From Primula veris (taxonomy: Eukaryota > Streptophyta > Magnoliopsida > Ericales > Primulaceae), in assembly GCA_963682055.1 (NCBI GenBank), contig OY821746.1:24184481-24248480 (forward strand): DNA of 64,000 nucleotides. Direction: 5' to 3'. Within the stretch, counting starts at the first letter, position 1; each line of letters opens with the position of its first letter. The notes under the pieces were generated by a model, which saw only the letters and a list, made by a program, of their open reading frames with translations, ran no database searches and was not told where the DNA came from. This document shows, piece after piece, positions 46,005 through 57,385 of the stretch. A program made the position numbers and the translations under genes.

Positions 46005-49000
46005 ATGAGTGAGAAAGGTCGGGGTCGAGCGATCATAGTGGGAGGGAGTATAGCCGGAGTATGCTGCTCACATGCTCTGATCAGAGCTGGGTGGCACGTT
46101 TCGGTAATTGAGAAATCCATCCAACCTCCAACTGGTAGTCCTACTGGTGCTGGACTCGGCCTTGACCCCTTATCTCGTCAACTCGTTCGGTCCTGGCTTG
46201 GAAGTCAATCCGATCCTCTTCAAGACGCCACTATTTCTCTCTCAGTAGACCAAGTACTTCAACTCCTCTCTCTCTCTCTCTATCTCTATCTAAATTCGCT
46301 TATGTATTGAACAGAACCAAAAGCCTCGGTAACAGTCGAACGATATTTGTGGTTTCCGACAAAACCGGGCAAGGCTAGAAAGCATAAATGGGGTGTTAAA
46401 TTTACATATCCAAAATAAGAGGTCAAGTGAAAAAAAATGTATGACTAGGTATAAATTACTATTTTCAACAATTTAGTAAAATACATCACAGAAAAAAAAA
46501 GGTACAATTTTAGGGGTGCTTTGGCATGGGATTATCACCGCTTAGCTTCAGTTGCTTACAACTGCTTACGGTATCGAGTCATCCTACTATCAATTAGCGA
46601 GTCATTCTAATTTTAGTTTTGTACATGGACATTTCGCATACTCAATTAAACTAAACGTCCCAATCGTTTCATCAAAAGTATGATTTTGTCCCATTTTACA
46701 ATCAAAATGCTAGTTCTTTGTAATTTTGAGCATATGAAATGGTTGCTGCTTCTCGTGGAGGTACAGTCATTTGGAAAATGTAGTTCACTGACTAATTAGA
46801 GATTTACTGGGGTTTTAAAGTAGTCATTAATTGGTTTTCACGTACATTTATGTAAATATGTCTCTCACTTTGAGCAACTTTATATTATTTTTAAGGGGGG
46901 AAAACCCATACAAGGACTTGTTTTGAGGGATTAAATCATTCACACTCTAAAAGGCACAGTTAGTGAGCCTGTTGAGGAGTTCGGTATTGAAGTCACTATA
47001 TTCTCTTCGAGGCTGTTCGCAAAAAAAATATAATTTAATTTTTTGGTAGACATTATCTCTAGTAAAATTATGAGACTTATAAGTTTAGGTAACGAAAACC
47101 AAAGGCCTAAGGATCATTCTGAAGGTTTTGGTGGGTGCAATTATGTAAATCATTTAAACATTGTCCCAAATGTTTGTGCAACTAAGATGTTAATTTTCTC
47201 AATTTCACATCTTTAGTTCTTCACTACTCTTTAAGGCTAAGTATTGTATGAGGATAAAAAAGAATATTTGCTTAAGAAAAGTGAAGACAACCCTGAAGGA
47301 GATGAATTTCTAACAGATTCGACTACAATGACCATTTGAAGCACTTCTTTCCTTTCCTTGTACAAAATTACTGTCTGTTTTTTAATTTTCTGGAACCCTT
47401 CCGATACGCATAATAAGACTATATATAAACAATCAGCTTATCTCCAATTCACGGCTTGATTCATAACTTATACTTTTTGATGATAATTAAGTACATGTAT
47501 AAGTATGGTCCCTTTCCCTTCATTTATTTGTATCACTTACAAATTTATATTTTTTTACTTTTCCTATAGAATCAAACAACGGATAATGAGAAAAAGCGCA
47601 GCTATACATTGACAAGAGATGTGAACTTTAATTTCAGAGCAGCACACTGGACTGATCTCCATAGCCTACTGTACGATGCCTTGCCACCAGATATTTTGCT
47701 GTGGGGACACCAATTTCTCTCGTTTACCACTTCTAGTGACAAGAATGTCGTCAATGTACAGACGAAAGTAATTGGAACGGGAGAAACTAAAGAAATAGTC
47801 GCCAATCTGCTTGTTGCTGCAGATGGATGCCTTTCCTCCATCCGCAAGAGTTTTCTTCCGGACGTTAAATTAAGGTTATTTCACTTTTTCCTGAAAATGA
47901 GCTACGATATTAAATTCCATGTTTTCAGATAATCCTTTTCCTCTTACAACTAAATTTAGGACCAAATAGATTAACTTTTGAAATATTTAATTTCTCTTGT
48001 TATTTTGACTCATGAAAAAACGTATGATTGAATCAACAAAAGTCTTTTTACTACCTAATTTCTAAAACTCGGGGGTTTTTAGTGTGAGACTGATGTTTGC
48101 AACCAATGAGATTAAAGTGTATCGATCATGTTTCCCTTCAATTGAGTAGGTATTCAGGTTATTGCGCTTGGAGAGGGGTATTGGATTTTTCCAAAATTGA
48201 GGATTCTGATGTTATTTTAGGCATACGAAAGGTATACCCAGATCTCGGAAAATGTTTGTACTTTGACTTGGGCTATAAAACACATTGTGTGTTTTATGAG
48301 CTTTTAAACAAGAGGATGAACTGGATTTGGTACATCAATCAACCTGAGCCGAAACTTAAGGTGACCTCTCGTTACTTGCCCCCGTTTTATTCCTTGTTTT
48401 AAAATCTCAAAATAAGATTTTGTTGCCAGTCATTAAGTTGCAGTTGGAGGTAATCCTCTTCTATAGATCTGAAACCTAATAGACGCGTTATAACAACTCA
48501 AAAAGTGATAAAAGAAAGAGTATATAGGTATGAGACGATCGTGTAAATACTGAAGACATCGTTATATTATAAAAATCCCCAGTAATAATGTTGTTCAAGT
48601 TCAATTGGACACTGGTACAAAAGAAAGGTTTAATGAGTTTTAACTCAAACTAGAAGGAAAATGGACCTATGGTAGTTAATACGTGCGGACCGTGCGGTAC
48701 TAAACCTTATAGGAATGCTTTGACCTTAAGATGTGATAACGTAGCTTCCCCTAAACATTTAAGTGCAAAATAGAAAATATTTATTCATATATTATATGCA
48801 ATCTATTCAGTTTACACTGATTAGCTGAATTGGTGATATCAGGGTAACTCCGTGACTATGAAAGTGAGCAAGACCATGATAGAGGAAATGCATAAAGAGG
48901 CGGAGAAGGTTTGGCTTCCTGAGCTGGTCCAACTCATGAAACATACAGAGGATCCTTTCGTGAATGTAATTTACGATTGTGATCCTTTAGACAAAATATT

Positions 49001-49349
49001 CTGGGACAATGTAGTGTTGATAGGAGATGCAGCTCATCCATCAACTCCTCACGGTTTAAGGAGCACAAACATGTCTATATTAGATGCTGCAGTTTTAGGC
49101 AAGTGCCTCGAGAAATGGCAACTCGGCAATCTAAATTCTGCTTTAGAAGAATATCAAGAGATACGGGTTGGAGTCACTTCAAAGCAAGTTTTATATTCGA
49201 GACGATTGGGTCAGATTAAACAGGGATTAGATACCGATTGTGATGATTTTGATCCAGAAAATGCAAGTTTAGAGGAATGTGAAGATCTTAAGCAGACAAA
49301 CATGCCTTTCTTTGCTCATGTTCCTTCCATTCTCCATTTCGAGGTGTGA
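46005..49349 (+). CDS. FAD-dependent monooxygenase (PHBH fold)
   Basis: Exons 46005-46253, 47570-47874, 48150-48360 and 48843-49349 join in phase to 423 aa, the usual size for this group. The N-terminus has the FAD dinucleotide-binding motif (VGGSIAG, residues 12-18) ending in an acidic residue (VIEK). A DG motif (AADGCLSS) lies at residue 168 and the FAD-ribityl GD motif (IGDAAHPSTPHG) at 316. The family uses NAD(P)H and oxygen to hydroxylate small aromatic or isoprenoid-like substrates. It resembles the single-copy Arabidopsis gene At5g11330, whose substrate I do not know. No transit peptide is obvious. The start is the ATG after a purine-rich leader. Element B ends about 340 bp upstream, so its LTR may affect expression. 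The very C-terminus could be altered if GTGTGA at 49344 acts as a donor. Confidence 0.88.
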
Positions 49350-49960
49350 TTTGTTATATATAAACTCATAGATATTGGTGAGATGATTGGAATTCTTGAG
49401 AGCCGTTCTAAACCAGGAGATTGGAGCTTTTGATACGGATTTAACCACTGGAAAAATCATTACAGAAATAAGTAACCACATGAGCGTCATACAAGATGCT
49501 ATTGGTGAGAAGGTAGGAGATGTTGTTCTATACCAGCATTATCCTTTGTAATACCAAAGTTCCTATAACTTTCTATAATATTCGAAACCAGAAAAGGCGA
49601 ATGGGGAGGATAGCTTCCTCCCAACCATAGGGGAAAATTCTTATCTAGATATACTCGTAGATCTTGGTACAAATTATAAAGAAAGTGCTGAAAAGATCTA
49701 GTAATGTATATTCTGCTTGAAGTAGATTCCAATATCTAGACAATCTCCCCCAAAATAAATTTAATATTATAAATCAGCTGGCTTGCTTGCGTATGATCGA
49801 ATTTACAGATTGTTCCAATTTTTTTTTATAATTTTCATATTACTATATAAACTTGTACCAAATACACTTATTGATCAAAATACACATCATAAAGTAAAAG
49901 AGTCGCAGAAAACCAAAAAACTGATCTCAAACTTGAAAGCCTATCTTGTTCTCTGTTTTA
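49350..49960. other. 3' region of the monooxygenase gene
   Basis: Presumed 3' untranslated and downstream sequence. A short coding-like stretch (49375-49510) is interrupted by stops, and I do not support it as an exon. Confidence 0.35.
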
Positions 49961-49961
49961 A

Positions 49962-50452
49962 AATTCGCGCTACATAGCGCTACGTAGCGCGAAATAGCGC
50001 TTTTTTGGTAAAAAACGAAACGAAAAATCACGATTTTGGGTGGAATTGCGCTAAAATCGCGCTATAGGGGACCAAAAACGCAAAAAGCGCGAAATTCTGG
50101 ACCAAAAGCGTAAATAGCGAGTTAAAAAAAAAACAGCGGATCTAAATAATAAATATATATTGTGCAATTTTCATAAAAGTGTCTGCAGTTCAAATGGTTA
50201 AAACTGTGCTGTAATTTCAACAGACCTGGGTTCGAAACTCAACAACAACAAATATTTTTTTTGATTTTTTTTTTATTAATATCTAATATAACTATATTTT
50301 TTTTATTTTTTTTTGTTATATATTCTAAAGTTTAGTGCATATTTAGGCAAAAAAAAATATACCGTAAAGCGCTATATAGCAACGCTATTAGCGCTTTTAG
50401 CGTTTCTCTCGAAAAAACGCTACGATAGCGATAACGCTATTTAAAACAATGA
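49962..50452 (+). repeat. GCGCTA-rich repeat with tRNA-like core, copy 1
   Basis: The ends are rich in TAGCGC/GCGCTA units and are roughly inverted (TTTTAAAATTCGCGCTAC at left, GATAGCGATAACGCTATTTAAAAC at right). The centre holds AGTTCAAATGG (A-box-like, about 50188) and GGTTCGAAACTC (B-box, about 50230) at tRNA-like spacing. Copy 2 lies inverted at 53519-53884. Confidence 0.6.
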
Positions 50453-50766
50453 TCTTGTTAGATTTTCTATCAATCCACATAGTCTACGTGATTGGTAGGT
50501 ACCGCAATTAGAAGGAGAATCAAAACTCAAAACCTTTTATTAGTAGAATCCTTCGATCATTACCGTCAACAACATAGTTCAAATAAAAAAGTAGAACTTA
50601 CGAGACTCACAATTCTAACACAACGCCCCCACGAAAACACAATTAATTTAGAAACAAAATAAAACTTGAACTAAACACGAAAACAAAATATTCCAGATGC
50701 GGCCAACATTTGCACGCTTACACACAAACAAAACGAGCAGGTCCTGAGTTAACATCTGAGCCTTAC

Positions 50767-50983
50767 TTAGTCAAGGAAAACAGCCTCTATGAAACCATCA
50801 GTCTCTGGATTATTTGTTATTTGAGCATCCGTCCCTGCAAGTGACAAAAAATTCACTGATCAGCATATGCAACCAAAAAAAAAAACAAATGCAACCAACA
50901 AATTAATTTTATTTTCTCCTTGAAATCTTACTCTGGATGACCTCTCCAGCTGATGTTTCCAACCATAGTCTGCTGACATCGAC
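50767..50983 (-). pseudogene. Last two exons of an unrecognised gene (fragment)
   Basis: On the minus strand, an AG acceptor at 50984 opens VDVSRLWLETSAGEVIQ, ending in a GTAAGA donor (exon 50983-50932). A second acceptor (TTGCAG) opens TDAQITNNPETDGFIEAV, ending in a stop at 50767 (exon 50834-50767). The phases join exactly through an Arg codon. Both look like genuine coding text but no upstream exon is visible to the right, where repeats begin near 51085. I do not recognise the protein. It may be a captured or truncated gene end. Confidence 0.45.
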
Positions 50984-51084
50984 CTATGAACCAAAGATAT
51001 TATACTGATCAATTACCAACCAAACAGCAAGATTTCAACCTGCACAATAAATAAGACAAGCAAATTATGTCTTATAGATAAAAA

Positions 51085-52087
51085 GTGTTTACGCTATCAC
51101 CATAGCCGTTGGATCTATACCCTAAACACTTTTTAAAAATAGTCTCTCTCCAAATATATTTTCATTTGGGTTTTTCTCTCTAAATAAAAAAAAAAACTGA
51201 AAAACAGAAAAAAACTAATAAATGTCAATATTATTTTACATATATATCTATCTTATTAAAAATAATTTATAATCAATGTTTTATCTTTTATATTTTTAAT
51301 TTATGAGTTTATAAGTTGAAAAAATGTATTAGTTATTAGTATTGCAAGTGACGTATACGAAACGAAATATGATTTTACCTAATGTTACTTATCACGTTCT
51401 TTTACCAAACAACGATTTATTTGTTAAAAAATTATTTTTAAGAAAAAAAATTGAGTTTGTATAAAGTTTTAAGTGAAAAACTTTTTATATATGCACCAAT
51501 CGCCCGTAAATAAAATGAAGAACAAAAATTTTCGATGTAAAATTTTCTCATGAATATATTTCCCCAATCAAACACACCCTTACACTACGTGTGTTTGAAG
51601 GGAAAATAAAGAAAGTTTTTCAGGAAAATGAATTTCATGAATGATTGCTTGACAGAAAAATAAGAAGTTAATGAAAATATTTTCCATTACTCTAAAAAAA
51701 CAAGGGAAATTGATTCAACCCAAAATTGGACGGAATTTTTTGACTCCATAAGCGAAAACATAGAGTTTTCATGAATATATATATTTTATCCCTTTTATCT
51801 TGTTTGTTTTTGTTTTTTAATTAAAAAAGTTACCGGTGTTTGATATATTATTTTATTTTAGCTTTTCAAAAATTACCTTTCACGAGAAAAGCTACAAATC
51901 AGAGAAGTTATAAATTTGGGGTTTTTTTTTTTTTGCTTTTATAAGTAAAAATCACCAAAAGTTAAAATTTATCGATTGAATTACTTTAATTAGTTCATTT
52001 CCCTATCATCAATAAGTTGAAATAAGTGAAAAATGACCTATAAACAAAAATAAGTTATAAGTCATTTTTAGGTTAAAAAAATGGGCA
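51085..52087. other. Repeat-rich, no gene seen
   Basis: AT-rich DNA. A CAATCAAACACACCC|TTA boundary near 51585 resembles one end of a Tourist-type MITE but its partner is not visible. Confidence 0.4.
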
Positions 52088-52866
52088 ATTAACATAAACA
52101 TACTATACAACTATTATATTAACAAAAACATACCATTAAAAATTATATTATCAAAAACATATATTTAATTAATAATTAATAAAAAATAAAAAATAAAAAA
52201 TATCATTCATTACTTCTATCTCTTTCATCTCTCTCTTCTCCTTCCACTATTTTTACTCTCTTTCTCCTCCTCTCACTCTCTCTCCGATCTCTTTGCTCCT
52301 CGTTATTCCTTTCTCATCTCTCTTTCCTCATACTCCTCTCTCTCTCCTCTTTCTCATTCCTCTCTTTTTGATCTCCCTCCTTTTTTTTTTTTTCGATCTT
52401 TCTCTCCTGCTCACTCTCTTGATGAGAATATAGAGTAAGGTCAAAAATTCAAAATTGATGTCGACGGAGATGCGGTCGTCGAATGAAAGGCTCACAACGA
52501 TGACATGAAAGTTCGAGATCGGAGTACGGGTAATAGTTGAATTTGTTAACTAGGATATATACTTGAAAAATAATAAATGAACTCCGTGAATTAAGGATAT
52601 GAATTTGAAAATTATGAATATAAATTATTTAAATAAGTATATGAATTCTGTAAATTGGGGTATGAACTTTACGTATGAACTTTTAAAATAATAATATGAA
52701 TTTTTGGAATAAGGGTATGAAAATATATAAATTAGGGTATGAACTTTTAAAATAAGGATATGGACTTGTGAAATAAGAGTATAAAATATACAAATTAGGA
52801 TATGAACTTTTGAGTATGTTTTTGTTAATTATAAATTTTTTGGTTATGTTTTTGTTAATTTAGTTT
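52088..52866. repeat. Repeat block bounded by inverted AACAAAAACATA arms
   Basis: The left side carries ATTAACAAAAACATACCATT and a second AAAAACATA unit. The right side carries the reverse complement (GGTTATGTTTTTGTTAATT and a second copy). Between lie a CT-rich tract (52200-52430) and irregular copies of GGGTATGAACTTTTAAAATAA (52550-52820). It may be a non-autonomous TIR element. Confidence 0.5.
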
Positions 52867-53518
52867 TAAAAGTAGTATACTTTGTTTTAAAATAATCTAT
52901 AAGTGACTTATTTTTAAAAAAAGTTTTTCTTATTATTTATTAAAACTAGCTTATTTGATTTTGTTATTGTAAAAATAAATTTTTGACTACAAGATTCTAA
53001 ACAGGCGCTTAATCAATAATTATTTTATGGAAAGTTGAAGTATCCTCAAACAATTTATATGTAAAAGAAAAAGCTACAATTTTTTTCTATTTGTAAAAGT
53101 AATTTCTATTTGGGAGAACATAACTTCACAACTATATTAACCAATTTTTTGAAAAGTCCAACAGAACCATTTTCTTGGAACGGAAGGAGTATCATATTAA
53201 AAAAAAGGATAACGATTTATCACAAACATTTTACATGCTTCGGCGTAACTGTAAGTTTATATAGGTGCAAATTATATTAATGCTCTATAAATTCTGAGTA
53301 GAGTTAAATTAGGTTGTGTTAGTCGTCAGCAGATAACCTATTTAAACAGCTTTTGGCTCCAAAAAGGGTATCTCTAGAACAGAAGTGAGACAGAAATAAA
53401 GGAGATTTAACAAGTTCGTAGGTTAACTTATGACAGGTATAAAAATAATAAGAAGAAAAAATGTATTAACGAAATTAATCTTCACTAGAAAAAAAATAAG
53501 TTTACTATGTATCTGATG

Positions 53519-53884
53519 CAATGTTTTAAATAGCGTTATCGCTATCGTATCGTTTTTTTTTAGAGAAACGCTAAAAGCGTTATTTTTGTTTTAGGCAAGT
53601 TTCAAATTTGGGTCTGCTGAAAATTACAGCACTGTCTCAACCATCTGGATTACACACACTTTTATGAAAATTACACAATATATATTAATTATTTAGATAT
53701 ACTGTTTTTTTTTTTCCTAATTCGCTATTTACGCTTTTGGTCCAGAATTTCACGCCTTTTACGTTTTTGGTCCACTATAGCGCGATTTTCGCGCAATTCC
53801 AGCCAAATAGTGGTTTTTCGTTGCGTTTTTTTCTCAAGAAACGCTATTTCGCGCTATATAGTGCGATTTTTAAAATATTGATCT
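53519..53884 (-). repeat. GCGCTA-rich repeat with tRNA-like core, copy 2 (inverted)
   Basis: Reverse complement of copy 1 over most of its length, including GGACCAAAA(A/G)CG units, the TATATATTGTG(C/T)AATTTTCATAAAAGTGT segment and the decayed A/B-box region. It lacks the T-rich insertion of copy 1. Confidence 0.6.
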
Positions 53885-54119
53885 GATGTGCCGGTGATTT
53901 TTTATTTTTCATAAAAGAGTCGTGAAAGTTTCATTCCCACTAGATAAGGAGGTGTTTATTGCGTCAGACTAAGAAAACATGGTCATGTAAAACTTGTTTA
54001 CATATTAAGTAAATTATCCACTCACCCATTGACACTAATATTCCTCTTTTAAGCATATACGTACAGAATACACTTACAAAAAAGTTTCATCAACTTTAGC
54101 CTAAATAAAAAATCTCATC

Positions 54120-56042
54120 ATGGATGAAGTTAAAACCATATGTAAGTGCACCGTGGTGAGCACCAAGCCTGTTCAGCCCGGGAAGTTCCACACTCTGTCT
54201 GTTCTAGACAGAGTGATGGAACCAAACCACATCAAAATCATATGTTATTACAATCCGAAACCCTCAAAAGAACTCGGAGAATGGACAAAGAAGCTGAGAG
54301 AGTCGCTCTCCGAAATTCTCAACAGCTTTCCTGCAGTGACAGGAAGGTTGTTGAGGAACGAGAAAGGAGAGTGGACGGTGAAATGCAACGACGCGGGAGT
54401 TAGAATGGTGGAGGCGAGGGCTAGAGGGAGTCTAGAAGGATGGTTAAAGTGTGTTGATAGGGAGAAGGAGCTCATGCTTGTTCATTGGGAGGATATGTTT
54501 TACAAGCCTTACTTTTGGTCTACTTTTTATGTCAAGGTTATTAGTATACTTGGTTTTAGCTTTTAACATGAGCTTGTATATTAAATTTTCTTGTAAGTTG
54601 CGTTATATTAGTTGGTAATCTTAGTAGCAATTTTTTTTTAAATGCTTTTTACATTTCTTTTCTGAAAAAGTAAGATTAGAAGTTCTAAATTGAAAATCAC
54701 ATCTTTCATCAAGTAAGGTTGTATGCTTATAACCTGCAGAAATATAAATTCTTTAAGAAGTCTTATTCCGAAACTCCTTAATAGGAAAACTATGAACTTA
54801 TCATAATTACACATAGTAATTGGAAATGAAATTAAAACTTGAGATAATTTAGAATAATTTGGAAATGCTCAATTTTTGCCAAAGCTGTAGAACTTAAATT
54901 CGAAAATATCTTTGATAGTTTATCTTTATAATTATCTTCTAGTATGACAACCCAAACTTGTTGTCAAATTTAAGGTGATTACACATTAGTTTTCAAGACA
55001 ACTAAAGAGATCAGAAATAAAATGAAAAGATAGTTTGCACTTGAAGGAAATATGACTATATTTAGATATTCTCACAAATGATCTATCTTCAATGTTGTTT
55101 AATTTTTCTTTATTGTTATCTCAGGTGACAGAATTCGAAGAAGGCGGGCTTGCAATTGGCCTAAGTTGCACCCAACTATTAGCTGATCCGATTTGTGTGA
55201 CCATGTTCATCAAGGCATGGGCAGACACAACACTAGCCTCAAAAATGTTGACTCCTCCTTTCTTCCACCCTTTGCCACCTCGAAGGCCGGAAAACAAAAA
55301 GATCCACCATGAACCTTACACTGACCTCATCGACCACTACAAATCATCTCCAGATACCCTTTCATTTCCTCTAAAGGAGGACCAGACATCATTAAGAACA
55401 GTCGCATTTAGTTTTTCTGATGAAAATGTCCAATCATGCATGACCATGGCTAAAACAACAAATTCTTTCGAGGCTCTCGCCGCACTCTTTTGGGTTTGTG
55501 TTAGCAAAGTGAAAGGGAAAACAAGCAGTTTAGCGAACTTTTCTATATGCTTGGATATGAGAAGAGTACTAGGTTTAGACAAGGGGTACTTTGGTAATTG
55601 TATGGTATACAACCGGGTCGAATATGGGAATGGTGTAGAAGAAAATTTTGAATTATCGAAAGCTGCCAAGGCTATACGAGAAGCAGTCGATAAGATGGAC
55701 TCTGAAAGGATAATAGATTTGGTTGAGTGGTTAAAAGCCAATAATATTCAGTACCCTCCATCTATGAACAGAAATGAAATTATTTGTGCAAACTTAGAAG
55801 ATACGCATGCATATTCAGCAATATTTGAAGGTAATTTCGACCCAATTCGTGTATCATATTACATTGAACCATCGGGATTGGGAAATGGGCAGATTTTGGT
55901 ACTTCCTTCGGCTCCAAAAGAGGATGGATATAGTAGGGTTGTTATGGTCACACTTCCTAAAGATGAAATTGCCAGGTTATGTGAAGATGTTCTATTACTT
56001 CAATTTAACGCTACTGCCCTAATGGGTGCAGGCAACAAATAA
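54120..56042 (+). CDS. BAHD-family protein, CER2/CER26-like
   Basis: Two exons, 54120-54536 and 55125-56042, joined in phase 0 (GTTATT donor, TCAG acceptor) give 444 aa, the usual BAHD length. BAHD enzymes transfer acyl groups from CoA using HXXXD and keep a structural DFGWG. Here the HXXXD position (residues 156-160, in SCTQLLADP) has Gln for His, and the DFGWG position (about 388-394) reads PSGLGNG. The text around both, with FIKAWADTTL and PPFFHPLPPR, fits the CER2/CER26 clade, which works with ketoacyl-CoA synthases at the ER to lengthen very-long-chain wax precursors and is reported not to need the catalytic His. I infer that role rather than acyl transfer. A polyadenylation-like AATAAA lies near 56089. 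A copia element begins 168 bp after the stop. Confidence 0.87.
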
Positions 56043-56209
56043 ATTCTAATAAGGGGTTTTTAGTGTCTATTAAGTAGGCTGACTTATATAAATAAAAGTC
56101 TCCGATTCTGGCACATAAATATAATAACGTTGGTGTACAGTTGAAGATCATCATTTTCTGTATAACATAAGAAGCCTCTGATAATTTAGAAGCCAGTACA
56201 ACTACTTTG

Positions 56210-56825
56210 TGTTAGATAATTAGGGTATGATAATCCTGGATAACTTCGAAGAATCGTGTTCGTACACTTTCCGAACAAAGTATTTCGACCCTATTATTGC
56301 CTGGGTTCACGAAATCTTTGTGGGGATAATTCTTGAAGAACAATCTGTTTCTGGCAAGGAGAATAGATTAGGAATGTAGAGAGAATTTTCTTATATGTTT
56401 CTGTGTTCAAAACCGAGGCCAAATGACTTCTTATATAGGAGATCAATAATTGAAACTGAAAGGAAGCAACCGTTCGGAAAGGAAGCAACCGTTCGGAAAG
56501 GAAGCAACCGTTCGAAAAGGAAGCAACTATTCTCATGTCTGTTGGGAAAGGGTCCAACTATCCAACCAAATGACTTCTCATGTCTGTTGGGAAAAGGTCC
56601 AACTATTCAAAATTTTCCGGAAAGGAAGCAACTGTTCGGAAAAGTTTTCGCTCGGGGCGCTGCCCCGCACCCCGTTTCAATTATTCATATTCAATTATAC
56701 GTTGGCTCGACGAGCGTGCACTCCGCACTTTCCTAACTCGTTTCCGAGTTTAACGCATTATTGCATCGGCCTATAATAAATCACATTACTACTAAAATAT
56801 ATTGATGATACTAAAATCACCAACA
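56210..56825 (-). repeat. 3' LTR of the copia element
   Basis: 616 bp, TGTTAG to CCAACA as read on the plus strand. It contains three near-exact copies of GGAAGCAACCGTTCGGAAA (about 56461-56525), a 45-bp duplication around TCTCATGTCTGTTGGGAAA, and a minus-strand TATATAAG at 56430-56437. Confidence 0.97.
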
Positions 56826-57385
56826 AATCCCCCTCATTTTAGTGTAATCCTTGATTTACTCAGTATATACAATAATATATACAAGGGTATAACACACAGG
56901 TATAACAATCAAACAAATGCATAGATAAAAATGTCTTACGATTGAATTTTCATCTTAGTACAAATACACATTCCAAATACTCGAAAATCTGGGTGTCATA
57001 ACGATTGAACCCGTCAATCCATTTGAATATCTGAAGATATAGTACACATATGTTTCTTACAATACTCTACTATTCATACTTGACACTTTACAAGCCATGT
57101 GTCCTTATCCATTAATAAGCATATAGGAAGCCAAGTCCAAGCTTCTTGAAGCGGCAAAACTTCATGCTCACATAGGTGATCCTTTTAATCTTGCACCTGC
57201 ATTTGCAATTTTTCAAAAGAACCATTAAGAAGATATACTTCAACCTAGCCATCACTTGCAGGTCTGAGCACATACCTTGGGAAGATAAACACAATTGCTC
57301 CAATCTCTAACTATGATCTTTCCACATTGAATTCTGCTTCTAACGTTGTATTCGAAGGGAATTGGGTATACCACAGCTAATAGAT

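Noticed and set aside
46505..46560. Tourist-like end TTTAGGGGTGCTTTGG in intron 1 of the monooxygenase gene
   Set aside because: No opposite end found within the intron.
53165..53195. Stowaway-like end GGAACGGAAGGAGTA
   Set aside because: Only one terminus is visible; no partner within a plausible distance.
56294..56776. Identical small open frames in both copia LTRs (also 61396-61878)
   Set aside because: They duplicate because the LTRs duplicate and run across the GGAAGCAACCGTTCG repeats; no protein similarity.
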